Assembly (NCBI GenBank): GCA_039111635.1
Contig: JBCAQO010000011.1
Span: 1,426,001-1,490,000 of the forward strand
Reading direction: 5' to 3'
DNA from: Heterobasidion occidentale
Lineage: Eukaryota; Basidiomycota; Agaricomycetes; Russulales; Bondarzewiaceae
Length of the DNA stretch: 64,000 nucleotides
In this document: positions 11,007 through 21,716 of the stretch, piece after piece
Layout: each line of letters begins with the position of its first letter
Numbering within the stretch: position 1 is the stretch's first letter
Program-made: the position numbers and the translations under genes
Notes under the pieces: model-generated
What the model was told of the DNA's origin: nothing
The model's input: the letters and a program-made list of their open reading frames with translations, nothing else
Database searches by the model: none

Positions 11007-12238
11007 TTAGAGTTGTTCCGATCGCTTCTCTCTGCTGCAGCTTTGATCGAGACGAATCTATATTGGGCTTCTTTGGCTGCGCTTCTCGATCGTTGATCGC
11101 CGGTGGTGGCACTTTTGATCGAGGAACCAGGGGCGGCCTCTTTAGCTGCGTCATTCGTTTGTTGATCTCTTCCATGATCTGGGGGATAGCTAATCCTGTA
11201 GCGAGAAGCTTCTTTCCGATCGGATGCTTCTCGAGCTTCTTTCTGATTTGATCTTCTTCAGCTACTCTGTTGAGTTCTAATTCGATTACCAGGGCCAGAA
11301 TGGAGGCTTCCATTCCTTTGACTGCCCGAGGGTGCCGGCGGTAGAAGTCCTTTATGGCTTCTTGTGCGTTAGTGACGTTTGCCGCGGCTTCCCAAGAGTT
11401 GTCCGATTCCGGGTAGCCCTTCCATTTGATCAGGTACTGCAGGATCTTCCATCTTCCGAAGCGTCGAGCTCCAACAATAGCTTCGACTTCGAATTCTTCT
11501 TGCCCTTCGATCAGGTCCGGAGCCGGTTTAGGGTAGTTCGGGCCATAGACTTCGTTTTCCTTGTAGGGCGTGAGTCGACTAGCATGGAAGACGTCGTGAA
11601 TGCGCTTCCAGCTGTTGGGCAGTTTCAACCTGAAGTTGACATTTCCTATGGTGTCAGTGATTTCAAATGGCCCAAAGCGTTTGGGTCTCAGTTTCTCTGA
11701 TGGGTGATCGGTGTGGATGTTCTTCCCATCAAGCCATACTTGATCTCCTTTCTTGAAAGGTGGCAGGTCCGTTCCAAACGGTCCGTGCTGGATCCTCATG
11801 GCTTCGGCTGCAATTTCGAGGCTGGCTTGTGCTTCCTTCCTAGCACGTTGCAGAGCTTCGAGGCGAGCGTCGGCGGTGGGGACATTCGTGTTTCCGATGA
11901 TGGCTGGGTAAGCCCGTGGTTGATATCCATGGAGAAGTTCAAATGGTGACTTCTGCGTAGCTGAGTGCTGATGGGTGTTGTGGGCGTATTCCGCGTAGGG
12001 GATTAGTCCGGCCCAATCGTCCTGTGAAGAGCTGCAAAATGCTCTTTAGGTATTGTTCCAATTCCTGATTCATTCGTTCAGTAGCGCCATCCGTCTGTGG
12101 GTGATAGGCTGTGCTTAAGGCGGATTTGATTCCTAATTCTTTGAGCAGGGCTTGCGCTACTTTTGATGCGAATTGAGTTCCTCTATCCGATATAATTTTA
12201 TCTGGCAGTCCATAGCGTCTCCAGGTGTTTTCTAACAA
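11007..12238 (-). CDS. Integrase C-terminal half and chromodomain (frameshifted from pol)
   Basis: Two minus-strand frames together continue pol. The first (11939..12238) carries the second and third integrase core acidic residues in [12 protein letters not shown] and [14 protein letters not shown]. The second (from 11799 down) has the integrase C-terminal GPFEI.. motif ([40 protein letters not shown]). After it comes a chromodomain ([40 protein letters not shown]), which targets chromoviral integration to chromatin marks. The frame changes near 11990, and the junction with upstream pol near 12240-12330 is also broken. The region below about 11000 stays open but looks less constrained. Confidence 0.8.
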
Positions 12239-12286
12239 GATTTTGGCCGTTCCATCAGAGTCGATGGTTTTTCAGGCATGGAGTTA

Positions 12287-14854
12287 TTACTGCGGTTTTT
12301 GGTGAATCGATCGGTTTACTACATGTAGCGAGTCGTATCCATTTGATTCTGGTAGATCTGTAATAAAATCCATGGTTATTGTTCCGAAGGGTCGATCTGG
12401 GATTTCTGTTGGTTGTAATGGTACCATGGTGGGATGTGTGTCGTTCTTGGTGGATTGACAGATAGCGCATCCTTCCACATATTGGTGAACTGTGTTTGAT
12501 ATTCCTGGCCAAGTAAATTCCTGTCCGACTAAGGCTAGAGTTCCTCTTTGTCCTGGATGTCCTGCTGCTAGATTGTCATGGTTTAATTTGATGATGTCTT
12601 GACGAAGTTGTTCGTTCCGAGGAACATATATTTTTCCTCGGTGAAGGACCAATCCTTCTTCTTCGTTCCATTCTTGTAAACCTTTTTTCATATTTCGAGG
12701 TCCTAAGGTTTTAACCTTGGCTAGGGTTTCTAATAGCCATTCGTCTTTCCTATTTTCTTCAATGATTCGTTTCCGGAGGTCGTCGTCTATTATGGTAACG
12801 CCTCCTCGTCCAGTTGCCCTAATATGAAGTATTTGATGAGGGTCCCAACTGTTGTCTGTGTTGATGGCATTGATTTCTGCGAAAGGTCTTCGGATTTTTT
12901 CTGTGTCATTGAAAAGTTTGGGCTCCAAGAGTGTTTCGCCTGAATTGTCAAATTCCACCCCCTTTTTATGGTCTGGACGCCGTGACAGACCGTCGGATTT
13001 ATTAGTGACTCCTGCCTTGTGCGTCAACTTGTAGTCGAAACGCGAGAGGTAGAGTGACCATCGTGCTTGTCGACGGTTTAGTTTCTGGCTTGAACGGAAC
13101 CATTCGAGGTTCTTGTGGTCCGTCCAGACGTCTACCGGGTGGTCGGCGCCCTCCAAATAGTGTCGCCAAGCTTCAAAGGCTCGAACGACCGCTAGCAACT
13201 CTTTATCATAGATTGGGTAGTTGCGTTCTGTTGGTGAGAGCGACTTGGAAATATAAGCACATGGGTGCCATTTTCCATCTTTGTCGACTTGTGATAAAAC
13301 TGCTCCGGTGGCGAAGTCGGAAGCGTCGCATTCAATGCGAAACGGGTTCCTTGTGTCTGGCATAACGAGCACCGGAGATTCTGTAAATATTCGTTTTAGC
13401 GTTTGAAACGCTTCTTCGCATGCTGGTGTCCAATCCCAGGTGCGTTCTTTCTGTGTTAACTCAAATAGCGGTCGTGCTATCTTTGAGTAATCTTTGATAA
13501 ACCTGCGATAAAAGTTGCAAAAACCTAAAAACGATTGCACTTCTTTGACTTTTCCAGGTGTTGGCCAGTCCATAATGCCGGCCACTTTAATCGGGTCCAT
13601 TTCCAGATGTCCGTGTGATATAACATATCCAAGGTAGTCGATTTTCTTTTTGTGGAAGTGGCATTTCGAGGGTTGTAGGTACAGATCGTTGTCCTGTAAG
13701 ATCTGTAAAACTTTTCGAACTGTCTGGATGTGGTCGTCCATCGTTTTAGAAAATACTAGGATGTCGTCCATATAGATTGCCACTAGTCCGGCGTAGATGA
13801 GGTCTTTGAAGAGGGCGTTCATCATAGTTTGGAATGTTGCCGGCGAGTTGGTTAATCCAAAGAACATCACCAGAGGTTCGTACATTCCTAAATTGGTGAC
13901 GAACGCGGCCAGTTTCTCGCTTCCTTCCTTCATGCGTACGTTGTTATATCCTGTATCGACATCCATTAGTGAAAAGTACACGGCTTCGGCTAGCAGGTCC
14001 AGTAACTCTTGAATAATCGGCAAAGGGTACTTGTTCTTGATCGTTATTTCATTGAGTTTGCGATAGTCCATTACTGGTCGTAGTTTCCCATTCTTTTTCT
14101 TGATGAAGAAGAATGGGGACGCCATGTGCGATTTGGATTCTCTGATGAATCCTTTCTGGAGGTTTTCGTCTATGAATTTCTTGAGTTCCACTTGCTCTCC
14201 AGGGCTAAGACTGTATAGTTTGGGTTTGAGCGAGTGATCCATTCCTTCCTTGATCTCTATTTTGTGATCCCAAGGTCGAGAGAGCGGTAGCTGTCCCTTT
14301 GGTCGACCTTCAAAAACCTTCCTATAATTCCAGTATTCCTTCGGCACTATTTCTTCGAAGGACAGTTCGGGTTTCCCTTTGGCGGCTTCTTCTGCCAGTC
14401 TTTGCGAGTTGGTGTGCTTTGTTTGTTTCCCTGTCGTTGTTTTGGCAGGTTTGTTTCCTTGAGCCGGTGTGTTGGCATATGGAAGTTCCGTGGTTTCGGC
14501 GCGATGTATATCGACGCCTTCTTCGGAGTCGTTGTATAATTCCAGTGCCTGTAACGTTCCCGTATCCAGGCATCTAACGAGATAGACTCCATCTTCTTCA
14601 AGATCCTTGGAGGGAAGTGCCGGAAGTCCGTCACCGTCCTCCGGAACGTCTTCTTCAGCCCATGTCGGAACCTTATAATTTCTGGTTCGGGCCTTCAGAC
14701 GTTCGGCATTCAACCTTCGAGTTGTGAACTCCGGACTTGTAGGTATTGTCCGCGGATGTGGTACTGTGGTGTTTCCCACTTTCCGGCCTGGTACTGCTTT
14801 TCCCGGCTTTTGCACTGGTATTGAGTAGTCGCCCGTTTGCGGTACTGTTTCCAT
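12287..14854 (-). CDS. Pol: reverse transcriptase, RNase H, integrase N-terminus
   Basis: One 855-codon frame. RT motifs: GKLRPVMDYRKLNEITIKNK, VYFSLMDVDTGYNNVRMKEG, and the catalytic YMDD in LVAIYMDDILVFSK. RNase H motifs: CDASDFATGAVLSQVDKDGK, YDKELLAVVRAFEAWRHYLE and VWTDHKNLEWF. The integrase HHCC zinc finger follows (HDNLAAGHPGQ then CAICQSTK), and the first core aspartate in TITMDFITDLPES. The frame terminates at 12287 just after that aspartate, so the rest of the integrase core lies in other frames. N-terminal to RT is a linker that overlaps the protease frame in another phase. Confidence 0.9.
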   Translation of the reverse strand: METVPQTGDYSIPVQKPGKAVPGRKVGNTTVPHPRTIPTSPEFTTRRLNAERLKARTRNYKVPTWAEEDVPEDGDGLPALPSKDLEEDGVYLVRCLDTGTLQALELYNDSEEGVDIHRAETTELPYANTPAQGNKPAKTTTGKQTKHTNSQRLAEEAAKGKPELSFEEIVPKEYWNYRKVFEGRPKGQLPLSRPWDHKIEIKEGMDHSLKPKLYSLSPGEQVELKKFIDENLQKGFIRESKSHMASPFFFIKKKNGKLRPVMDYRKLNEITIKNKYPLPIIQELLDLLAEAVYFSLMDVDTGYNNVRMKEGSEKLAAFVTNLGMYEPLVMFFGLTNSPATFQTMMNALFKDLIYAGLVAIYMDDILVFSKTMDDHIQTVRKVLQILQDNDLYLQPSKCHFHKKKIDYLGYVISHGHLEMDPIKVAGIMDWPTPGKVKEVQSFLGFCNFYRRFIKDYSKIARPLFELTQKERTWDWTPACEEAFQTLKRIFTESPVLVMPDTRNPFRIECDASDFATGAVLSQVDKDGKWHPCAYISKSLSPTERNYPIYDKELLAVVRAFEAWRHYLEGADHPVDVWTDHKNLEWFRSSQKLNRRQARWSLYLSRFDYKLTHKAGVTNKSDGLSRRPDHKKGVEFDNSGETLLEPKLFNDTEKIRRPFAEINAINTDNSWDPHQILHIRATGRGGVTIIDDDLRKRIIEENRKDEWLLETLAKVKTLGPRNMKKGLQEWNEEEGLVLHRGKIYVPRNEQLRQDIIKLNHDNLAAGHPGQRGTLALVGQEFTWPGISNTVHQYVEGCAICQSTKNDTHPTMVPLQPTEIPDRPFGTITMDFITDLPESNGYDSLHVVNRSIHQKPQ

Positions 14855-15432
14855 GCGCCGTATGCTTGGTTTAGGACGTCCTGGTTTCTTGTAGCTCTTC
14901 TAGCTTTTACCGGTCCTCCTTTTATTTGGCAGGAGGGCGGGCATCTGGTAAAGTGTAGCCCGTAGGCATGCCAGTCGACTTCTGGGTTATGTTCTAATAA
15001 CCAGTCGGTTCCTAAAATAACGTCCTCTTTTCCTATTTCCGCGATATAGAATCTTGCTGATTCTGTATGCGACCCCCCTTTTTCGCCTAGAACCTGTAAT
15101 TTGAGGTTGGCGAATCGTGTAATGGGTCCTCCCTTGAACTCGGTGTTCTGGACCGTACTGACTGGGATAGGGGTGGGGGTTTTGTGTGTAGTGATTCGAT
15201 GTGTTTCTACGAAACGAGGGTGCATGAAGATTCCGGTGGCTCCACTGTCCACTAGTGCTTGTGTAGCAGCTTTTCTATTCTTGCCTATGAGCATTGTCTC
15301 GAGTCGGAGGGATGGTGCACCATGTGATTTCATTTCCGAAAGATACAATACATCTGGATGTCCATGCTCTTGGTCAGCATCTTTACTGGCCAGAGGAGCG
15401 TACCGATTTCCTGCAAGAATCCTACTCTCCAC
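14710..15432 (-). CDS. Retrotransposon aspartic protease
   Basis: A 240-codon frame carrying the retropepsin-type active site ALVDSGATGIFMHPRFV, followed by VILGTDWLLEHNPEVDWH, a typical Ty3/gypsy protease C-terminal motif. It processes Gag and Pol in active elements. The frame overlaps the start of the RT frame by about 145 bp in a different phase, so an active ancestor needed either a programmed shift or no shift here. Confidence 0.85.
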   Translation of the reverse strand: MESRILAGNRYAPLASKDADQEHGHPDVLYLSEMKSHGAPSLRLETMLIGKNRKAATQALVDSGATGIFMHPRFVETHRITTHKTPTPIPVSTVQNTEFKGGPITRFANLKLQVLGEKGGSHTESARFYIAEIGKEDVILGTDWLLEHNPEVDWHAYGLHFTRCPPSCQIKGGPVKARRATRNQDVLNQAYGAWKQYRKRATTQYQCKSREKQYQAGKWETPQYHIRGQYLQVRSSQLEG

Positions 15433-15520
15433 ATCCGCTGCCGATGGGAGAGGCCTTAAAAATTCTTCGAGTCGCTAAAGGCTCGAACTTCCTCGATTTC
15501 TTCCATGCTGAGTCCCATCA

Positions 15521-16474
15521 TCATCTGGCGGATGTGGTTGACTCTGTTTTTTCCTTCTTCGACGTCTTCATCGTCGAATTGTCCTTCGTCCATTCTGCTT
15601 CGCGCACTGGTCTGCGACGAGGGGGTTGGAATCTTCTCTTGGGTCGAGAAGGACAGTTGCGCGCCATATGCCCGGGCTTCTTGCAAAAGAAGCACTTGCC
15701 TTCTTTGGCAAGTCGATCTCTCTCTGCCGGGGTAAGCTTCTTGAAGCGAGTTTGGACAGCGTCGGCCTCCATTTCCGCTGCATCTACATCCATAGGTTCG
15801 TATTGGGGCTCCCTATCGTGCCTTGGGGGTGCCCTTTCGTCGTAAAAGGTACGCGGAGTGTAGATTTGGAATTTTCCTTTTCGGAGGTCGTATGCTCGGT
15901 CCCTTGCGATGCGCATTCTTTCGTGTTTTTTGGCCTTCTCGATTAGTTCTTCCCATGTCCCGTCTGCAGAGGGATCTTCATAAATTCCTTTTGCCAACTC
16001 CCACTTGAGTCCTCGCAGGAAATGGGTTTTCTTGGTTTCTCCGTCTACACCAGCAAGTGCTGCGAGCTGTTCAAACAGCTGAAGGTAGGTGTTAAATGAT
16101 TCTTTTCCTTGATTGACTCGGGCCAGTTTGTCGCGAGCATCGGCTTCTTTGTTGAACTCCTCGAAGTCGGTGGCTATCTTTTTGCGGACGGATGTGAAGC
16201 CGACCGTATCTGCCCAAGTATATCTGTTCCAATCCTTCAGCGTGTTCCTGGCCTGAGTAAAGTTTCTTGCCCATATCCCTGCCGAGCCTTCCTTCATATA
16301 TGATAGAGCGTAAGCGATTTTGGCGAATTCGTTTGCATAATCCTTCTTCCTAGCCAGGAACATTAAATCGATTTCGTGGAGGAATTGCTCGGTTCGTTTT
16401 CTGTTTCCATTGAAGGTGGTGGGTTTGGCCATAGCTGGTCCCTTGGACTCATTACCTCCAGTATCTGTCGACAT
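15521..16474 (-). CDS. Gag with CCHC zinc knuckle
   Basis: 317 codons. The Retrotrans_gag-like region includes KPTTFNGNRKRTEQFLHEID, AYALSYMKEGSAGIWARNF and ESFNTYLQLFEQLAALAGVD. A CX2CX4HX4C knuckle follows (CFFCKKPGHMARNC) with an Arg/Pro-rich tail. The same frame is open upstream of the ATG with protein-like, Pro/Glu-rich sequence (TPEFVPEPEYFEAPSGNP), so the ATG at 16474 may be internal. Near 15600 an alternative frame gives a more protein-like C-terminus (DEGQFDDEDVEEGKNRVNHI), suggesting a frameshift close to the gag end. Confidence 0.85.
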   Translation of the reverse strand: MSTDTGGNESKGPAMAKPTTFNGNRKRTEQFLHEIDLMFLARKKDYANEFAKIAYALSYMKEGSAGIWARNFTQARNTLKDWNRYTWADTVGFTSVRKKIATDFEEFNKEADARDKLARVNQGKESFNTYLQLFEQLAALAGVDGETKKTHFLRGLKWELAKGIYEDPSADGTWEELIEKAKKHERMRIARDRAYDLRKGKFQIYTPRTFYDERAPPRHDREPQYEPMDVDAAEMEADAVQTRFKKLTPAERDRLAKEGKCFFCKKPGHMARNCPSRPKRRFQPPRRRPVREAEWTKDNSTMKTSKKEKTESTTSAR

Positions 16475-17791
16475 TGTATCGGGCGGGGGCTCTGGATCGT
16501 CAGGTGGTTCCGGATTTCCACTTGGTGCTTCAAAATACTCCGGTTCGGGGACAAACTCCGGTGTTGGGGCTCGGAAGTCTTCTTGGGGAGTGGTTTCTTG
16601 TAAGGGGGATGCAGCGGGCGTGTTTCTTCTAGAGATTCGACTTCCACTGGCTGTTTCTCGGGTAGAGTATGTATGTGCGGTCTTGGCGAGTCACGATGCC
16701 TATTTGTCGGTGATTCAGGCTTGTCGAAGGTCTTTCTCGCGATGTAGTCCTCGATCTTAACAAGGTGTAGGTCGGGTCGTGCGGGGACGGTCTCTCCTCC
16801 CCAAGCTGCGTATTCGTATTCGCTCTTTCCTTGGTCTTTGAAGAATCCGGTGAGGAATCCCGCGTAGTAGAAGTGTTCTTTCCCTTCGTCGTAATAAAGT
16901 TGGTCCTTGTCGACGTCTTCGGGTAAATCTCCGTAGACTTCTGCTGGGTCTGTTCTGTAGCCGGGAGGATATCCCGCTGCGACTTCGTCCGTTGTTCTTT
17001 ATTCTTTGAAGAAGAAGGGTACTGCCTGTCTTCTTCCTGCCTGTAGTGCTTCCTGTAAGTCTGGGTCTCTTTTGATAATTTCGTTGACGGAAATATCAAT
17101 TTGGTCGATGAGCTGGATGATCTCGGAGTGTGTCCCGAGATGAGGGTCCTGAGATGATAAGTTTTGTGGGCGAACTCTCCTCTTCTGACAACAAAAACGA
17201 TTCCTTCAATTTCTGTTCGGACTGGTGGGGAGTTAGGAGCTTCCAGTGTGTCTTCCTAGGTTGAGGAGAAGGTCCAGTGGATGAGGATTGAGACGTGGTC
17301 TCTGTTCTCCTTTGTCTTGACAAGTTCCGCTCTGATTCCGTCTGTGTCGATATTCCTTGCGATGGTTCTTCTGAGATCGGGGATAACGGCGATGGGGAAA
17401 TTGTCTGGTCTTCCGTCGTGTATCTCGACGCAGTTCCTTGCTCTGATGACGTCGGGCTCTCCGTTGTCCGTGAGGGTGAACGGTGTCTTTGGTTCGTTGA
17501 CGAAGCAAATCCCGGAAAATCTATATCCAGTTTTAAGGAGGTCTATAAATATTTCGGGTGCTTGTTGTAGCCTGAGTGTGGCTATTCCTGAATAAACCTT
17601 TCCTGGGTTCCGGTGTCTTGCGACCTCTATAGCTCCGGGGTTGTTTATTCTAACTTGAGGAGTCGCTGCTGGGGTGGCCGTTAGGTTTACCCTGTTGGCG
17701 ATTGCTAAAATGTTGTTGACGGATGAGAGAAAGAGCTGTCGCTGCTGGGGATCCAGCTTGAATAGAGTAGGGATAAAAGAGCTCGTTCAAG
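16475..17791 (-). other. 5' internal region of retrotransposon with broken pre-gag coding frame
   Basis: Between the 5' LTR and gag the minus strand carries protein-like sequence without an obvious ATG, spread over three frames. First: KLDPQQRQLFLSSVNNILAI, FIDLLKTGYRFSGICFVNEP, LTDNGEPDVIRARNCVEIHD, open from about 17770 to 17262. Second: EIEGIVFVVRRGEFAHKTYH. Third: HSEIIQLIDQIDISVNEIIK, a stop near 17000, then GYPPGYRTDPAEVYGDLPED and YYDEGKEHFYYAGFLTGFFK. Codon-like composition suggests an N-terminal extension of gag or a separate leader ORF, now frameshifted. The bases next to the LTR (CTTGAACGAGC) lack the usual TGG of a tRNA primer-binding site. Confidence 0.55.
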
Positions 17792-18625
17792 TGTTAGGTC
17801 GGAGACCTATCACGTGCACCGATGCACGAAGGGTCCCTAGGCTAAACCTCCACTGGTTCGTATAGTTGTAGACTCCAATGGATGAAGACGATGGATCGTC
17901 TTTGGGCTCTTTCGAGGAACTCGGGGTCGCTGTCGGCTTTGTTCTCGAAGAGATTGAGAAGGTGATCTTCGAGGTCTTCTCGATGATGAGGAGGAACCGG
18001 ATGATCTTCTCCTGTCCAACAGATGACACGAGGGGGTGTCCAACTGAGAACGCGGTAGGCAGCTAGCCCGGTATAGAAGCGGATGAGTAGAGGGAGGGGA
18101 GGGAAGGGAGACGAGTCCAGTGCTTCGTCAGACCGTGCAAAGAGGTTCTCAGATCTGACAGAGATCACGAAGCGTGGGCTAGGAAGGTAGCCAGACGCCG
18201 GGTGCAGTGCAGAGATCGAGTGTATTACAGGTGAACGAGCTGAGCTTCTTAGAAGCTCATCTCGGCTATTTACGTACAGAAGTGTCTAGGGCAGGATCAA
18301 GATCTGGTCCGTGCGCTTCTCAGGTACCGAAGTCAACGATCGAGATCCGTAAGCTAGAATGCCTCATCGACCTGCCATATAACCGAATATAGTAATCCGA
18401 ATCACTAATGTCCATCCACATCTTCGATCGATCAAGAACCAGGAACGGGGGTCAGGAACCAATGTCTGTCCACATCAAGAATCAGGAACTAGAAGTCAGC
18501 GTTCATGCATCAGCATGTAAATGGTAAGGAGTCATGGAAAGCGGTCCGAGTCTGTAACAAGTCCGAAGCACTTGACCAGCCCATCCATTCACGTGCGAAG
18601 CACGTGTTAGGACGCGGTCCTAACA
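17792..18625 (-). repeat. 5' LTR (right end) of Ty3/gypsy element
   Basis: 834 bp with TGTT..AACA ends, nearly identical to 8217..9052. Followed by the target duplication GCGCT at 18626..18630. As the element reads leftward this LTR holds its promoter. I could not place the transcription start. Confidence 0.95.
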
Positions 18626-21600
18626 GCGCTCAGCTGCATGGAGATGGACCTAGGGCGGATGTGGGGCAGATGCATCCAAGATATCGAGCCGGAACAGTTG
18701 AGGGCAGCGAGGATAGGAATCACGTCGATCCCGACCAGGTAGGCATCCCCGCAATCGATATTGCTCGTTCCTAGATAATATACTCACTCTATTTTATTGC
18801 AGGAACTAGCTCAACAAGCAAATCATGAGATGGATGAGATTGCCGACCCGCTTCCCATGCCAGATGACAGAGACCAGTTGCAGCAGGCCGTCCAGGATCT
18901 TGAAGTTTTGGTTGGATTTTTGGATGTTGAAGGCGGTGGAGGCTTCCACGTGCCGGACGACTTAGCGGAAGAGGAGAGGCAGCCTAACATCGATGGTAAC
19001 AACGCAGAAACATCCCGCATACCATCTGTAAACACTGCACTCAAGTTCATCAATGCATTGAAATCGGCACGTCTTGAGGACGACAAACTTGACCCGGAAG
19101 TGCTTGAGCGACTTTGTCATCCTCTTGAGGAGGTCACTGAGCTCGATGATCCAGATATCCGTCTCTCTATCGATCTCTTTCTTGCCAACACGGATGGGTC
19201 CGAGAAAATCTATAACGAGTCTTGCGCTGCTTGCCTGCGACGACATCCAACAGACAAAGTTCTCTCCCATCATCTAGTGAAGAAAAAAGTTGCCGAGTTG
19301 AGCGGGATCACTTCTATCATACACGACATGTGTCCAAATACCTGTATTGCTTACACCGGCCCCTTCGCAGAGCTAGACACATGTCCTCTATGCCACGAGC
19401 CTCGGTACGATGAAGCGCGTTTGACTTTGACCGGCATGAAAGAGCCCCGACAGCAGTTCCATACGTTCCCCCTTGGCCCACAATGCCAGGCGCGATACCG
19501 CTCACCCGAAAGCGCTTCCTCCATGCACTATTTTGAAGAACAGATGGAAACGATCCTTGCAGAGTTGCGCATTACGGGAAAGCTTGCAGTTTTTGAGGAT
19601 GTGCTCCATGGCTCGGACTGTTGGGATGCTTATCAGCACGGCCGGATCTTACCTGGAGACATAGTCGTGATGTTTTCAATGGACGGGGCACAGCTGTACA
19701 AGAACAAAGCCTCAGACTGCTGGATCTACATATGGATCCTGCTAAATCTCGCTCCCGACAAGCGCTACAAAAAGAGATACGTGATGCCCGGAGCCATAAT
19801 TCCTGGTCCCAACAAGCCGAAGAACACCGATTCGTTCATGTATCCCGGCCTTCACCACGTCGCAGCACTGCAGAAAGAAGGCTTTCGAATGTGGGATGCC
19901 TGTCGAAGAACAATATTCCCGTCTCGCCCATGGATTTTTCTTGTAACTGCGGACGCTGTCGGAGCACCTCTTCTCCATGGAGGAGTCGGCCATCATGGAA
20001 AGAAGGGCTGTCGCGAGGGCTGCGATAGGATAGGGCGCAGAAAACCAGGTGGTTCGCATTACTATGCAGCCTGTCTAAAGCCGGACAACTACAATGAAGA
20101 TGGATGCAATCACGACGACGACGAGCCTGCCAACCTGCCTGTTCGGTCTCCGGAAGAATATCAAGACGACTGCGTTCGACTCCAGCAGTCTGCATCTATT
20201 GCGGAGTACGAACGTCGGCGCCTCGAGACTGGAATATCGAGGCCGAGCATTTTCAGTGGTATGCCGGCGGAATGTCGACTGCCGATTCCTGGACTCTTTC
20301 CTGGGGATATCATGCATCTCATTGGTCTTAATATTCCAGACCTCCTGCTAAAGCTCTGGCGCGGTACGATGGAGTGCGACAGGAAGAATGGTGACGACAG
20401 AGACACATGGGACTGGGTTTCTCTAGTAGGTGATGTCTGGAAGCAGCATGGCCAAGACGTTGTGAATGCGAGGCGGTTCCTTCCCGGCTCCTTCGATCGT
20501 CCTCCGCGCAACCCAGCCGAGAAGATTTCAAGCGGTTACAAGTGTTGGGAATTTCTCCATTATCTCTATGGGCTCGGTCCCGGTCTTCTCCATGGTATTC
20601 TTCCAGACAAGTACTGGCGAAACTTCTGCAAACTCGCAGCTGGTGCACGGATAATATTTCAGCTACATATCCCTTACGACCAATTACTCAAAGCATCAAC
20701 ACTGTTGTCAGATTTTGTATATGACTTCGAAGTCCTCTATGTCCAGCGGAAAACCTCTCGCCTTCATTTTGTGCCGCAATGCATGCATGCCATTACACAC
20801 ACACCTAGCGCCACCTTTCGAATCGGTCCTCTTGGTTGCTCATCGCAGTTTCCTATGGAGCGAACCATAGGAGATTTGGGCGCAGAAATCAAGCAACCAT
20901 CAAATCCCTTTGCAAACCTGGCGCAGCGCGCACTTCGCCGAGCCCAAGTCAATGCCCTCAAAGCCATGCAGCCTAATCTTACTCTTGAGCCATGTCTAGT
21001 GCCTCCCAAGGTCCAGAGCCGTGACCTTCACGATGGGTTCATCTTACATCATCCTCGCCAGGATCGTCCAAGGCCGGTTCGGCTATGTGAAGCAGAAGCT
21101 ATTAAATCATACTTTCGGAGGCTCGAAGGACTTGCCGATGTGCAGGACGATTGGTCCGAAGACCCCTGTGTTCAGCGTTGGGGACGCCTTCGTCTGCCAA
21201 ATGGACAGTTTGTTCGCACTGCATGGAAGGAGATCGCCAACAATGTCTCTCGCATGAATCGGAATGCAAAGGTCAGACATTCAAATATGTTCTTGTATTA
21301 CTTGCTGAACTTTCTTGTTTCTGTATGCACAGATCACGTATGGCGCTCAATTGAGATACGGAGAAGTCCTGTATTTCTTCCAGCATAAAGCTAACAACAC
21401 CATGCACACCCTCGCAATGGTATCTCTTTATGGGCTTGAGAATGAGTATTTGCTTGCAGAATCATCGGGTACCGTTTGGGCGTGCCAGGCGCAAGGGGAT
21501 AACGCCCTCGTTGTGATCAACGTCAAAACAATCTTGACATGTGTCGCAATGGTTTTGCACATATTCTCGATCCCGGATTCTGATCCTCTACAGTTGTATC

Positions 21601-21716
21601 TTGCCATGGACAAGCTTGGCGCGGACATTGGGAATATGGGAGGAGCAAGTGAGGATGACAATGACGTTAGCGACGATGACAATGACCACGATGAGGTGCC
21701 GCCAGTTGGTGTATGA

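Larger units (their letters stand above)
8217..18625 (-). mobile_element. Full-length Ty3/gypsy (chromovirus) LTR retrotransposon
   Basis: 10,409 bp, bounded by LTRs 8217..9052 and 17792..18625 and by exact GCGCT duplications. Reading on the minus strand the order is 5' LTR, a broken frame upstream of gag, gag with CCHC knuckle, aspartic protease, reverse transcriptase (YMDD), RNase H, integrase zinc finger and core, chromodomain, an extra CCHC-bearing ORF, polypurine tract, 3' LTR. Protease-RT-RNaseH-integrase order and the chromodomain place it in Ty3/gypsy. Several frameshifts, mainly in integrase and at the gag/ORF boundaries, mean this copy is unlikely to be autonomous. The low LTR divergence suggests fairly recent insertion. 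Confidence 0.93.
7986..21716 (+). pseudogene. tnp2-type (Transposase_21) transposase gene, interrupted by a retrotransposon
   Basis: Coding segments: 7986..8216, then after the 10.4-kb insertion 18631..18738, 18803..21271 and 21333..21716. Introns are GTAGGC..CAG and GTCAGA..CAG. Together they encode 1,063 residues in one continuous frame. The N-terminus has a zinc-finger-like motif (YYCGCMACLDKGKSWRSRTI then WYEH). The body matches basidiomycete Transposase_21 proteins at many blocks: FHTFPLGPQCQARYRSPES, MFSMDGAQLYKNKASDCWIY, PGLHHVAALQKEGFRMWDA, GVGHHGKKGC, KPGGSHYYAACLKPDNYN, PGDIMHLIGLNIPDLLLKLW, RGTMECD, GSFDRPPRNPAEKISSGYKC and FPMERTIGDLGAEIKQPSNP. The C-terminus is acidic (DDNDVSDDDNDHDE). 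Apart from the insertion, no stop or frameshift was seen. The gene is almost certainly inactive now. Confidence 0.9.
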
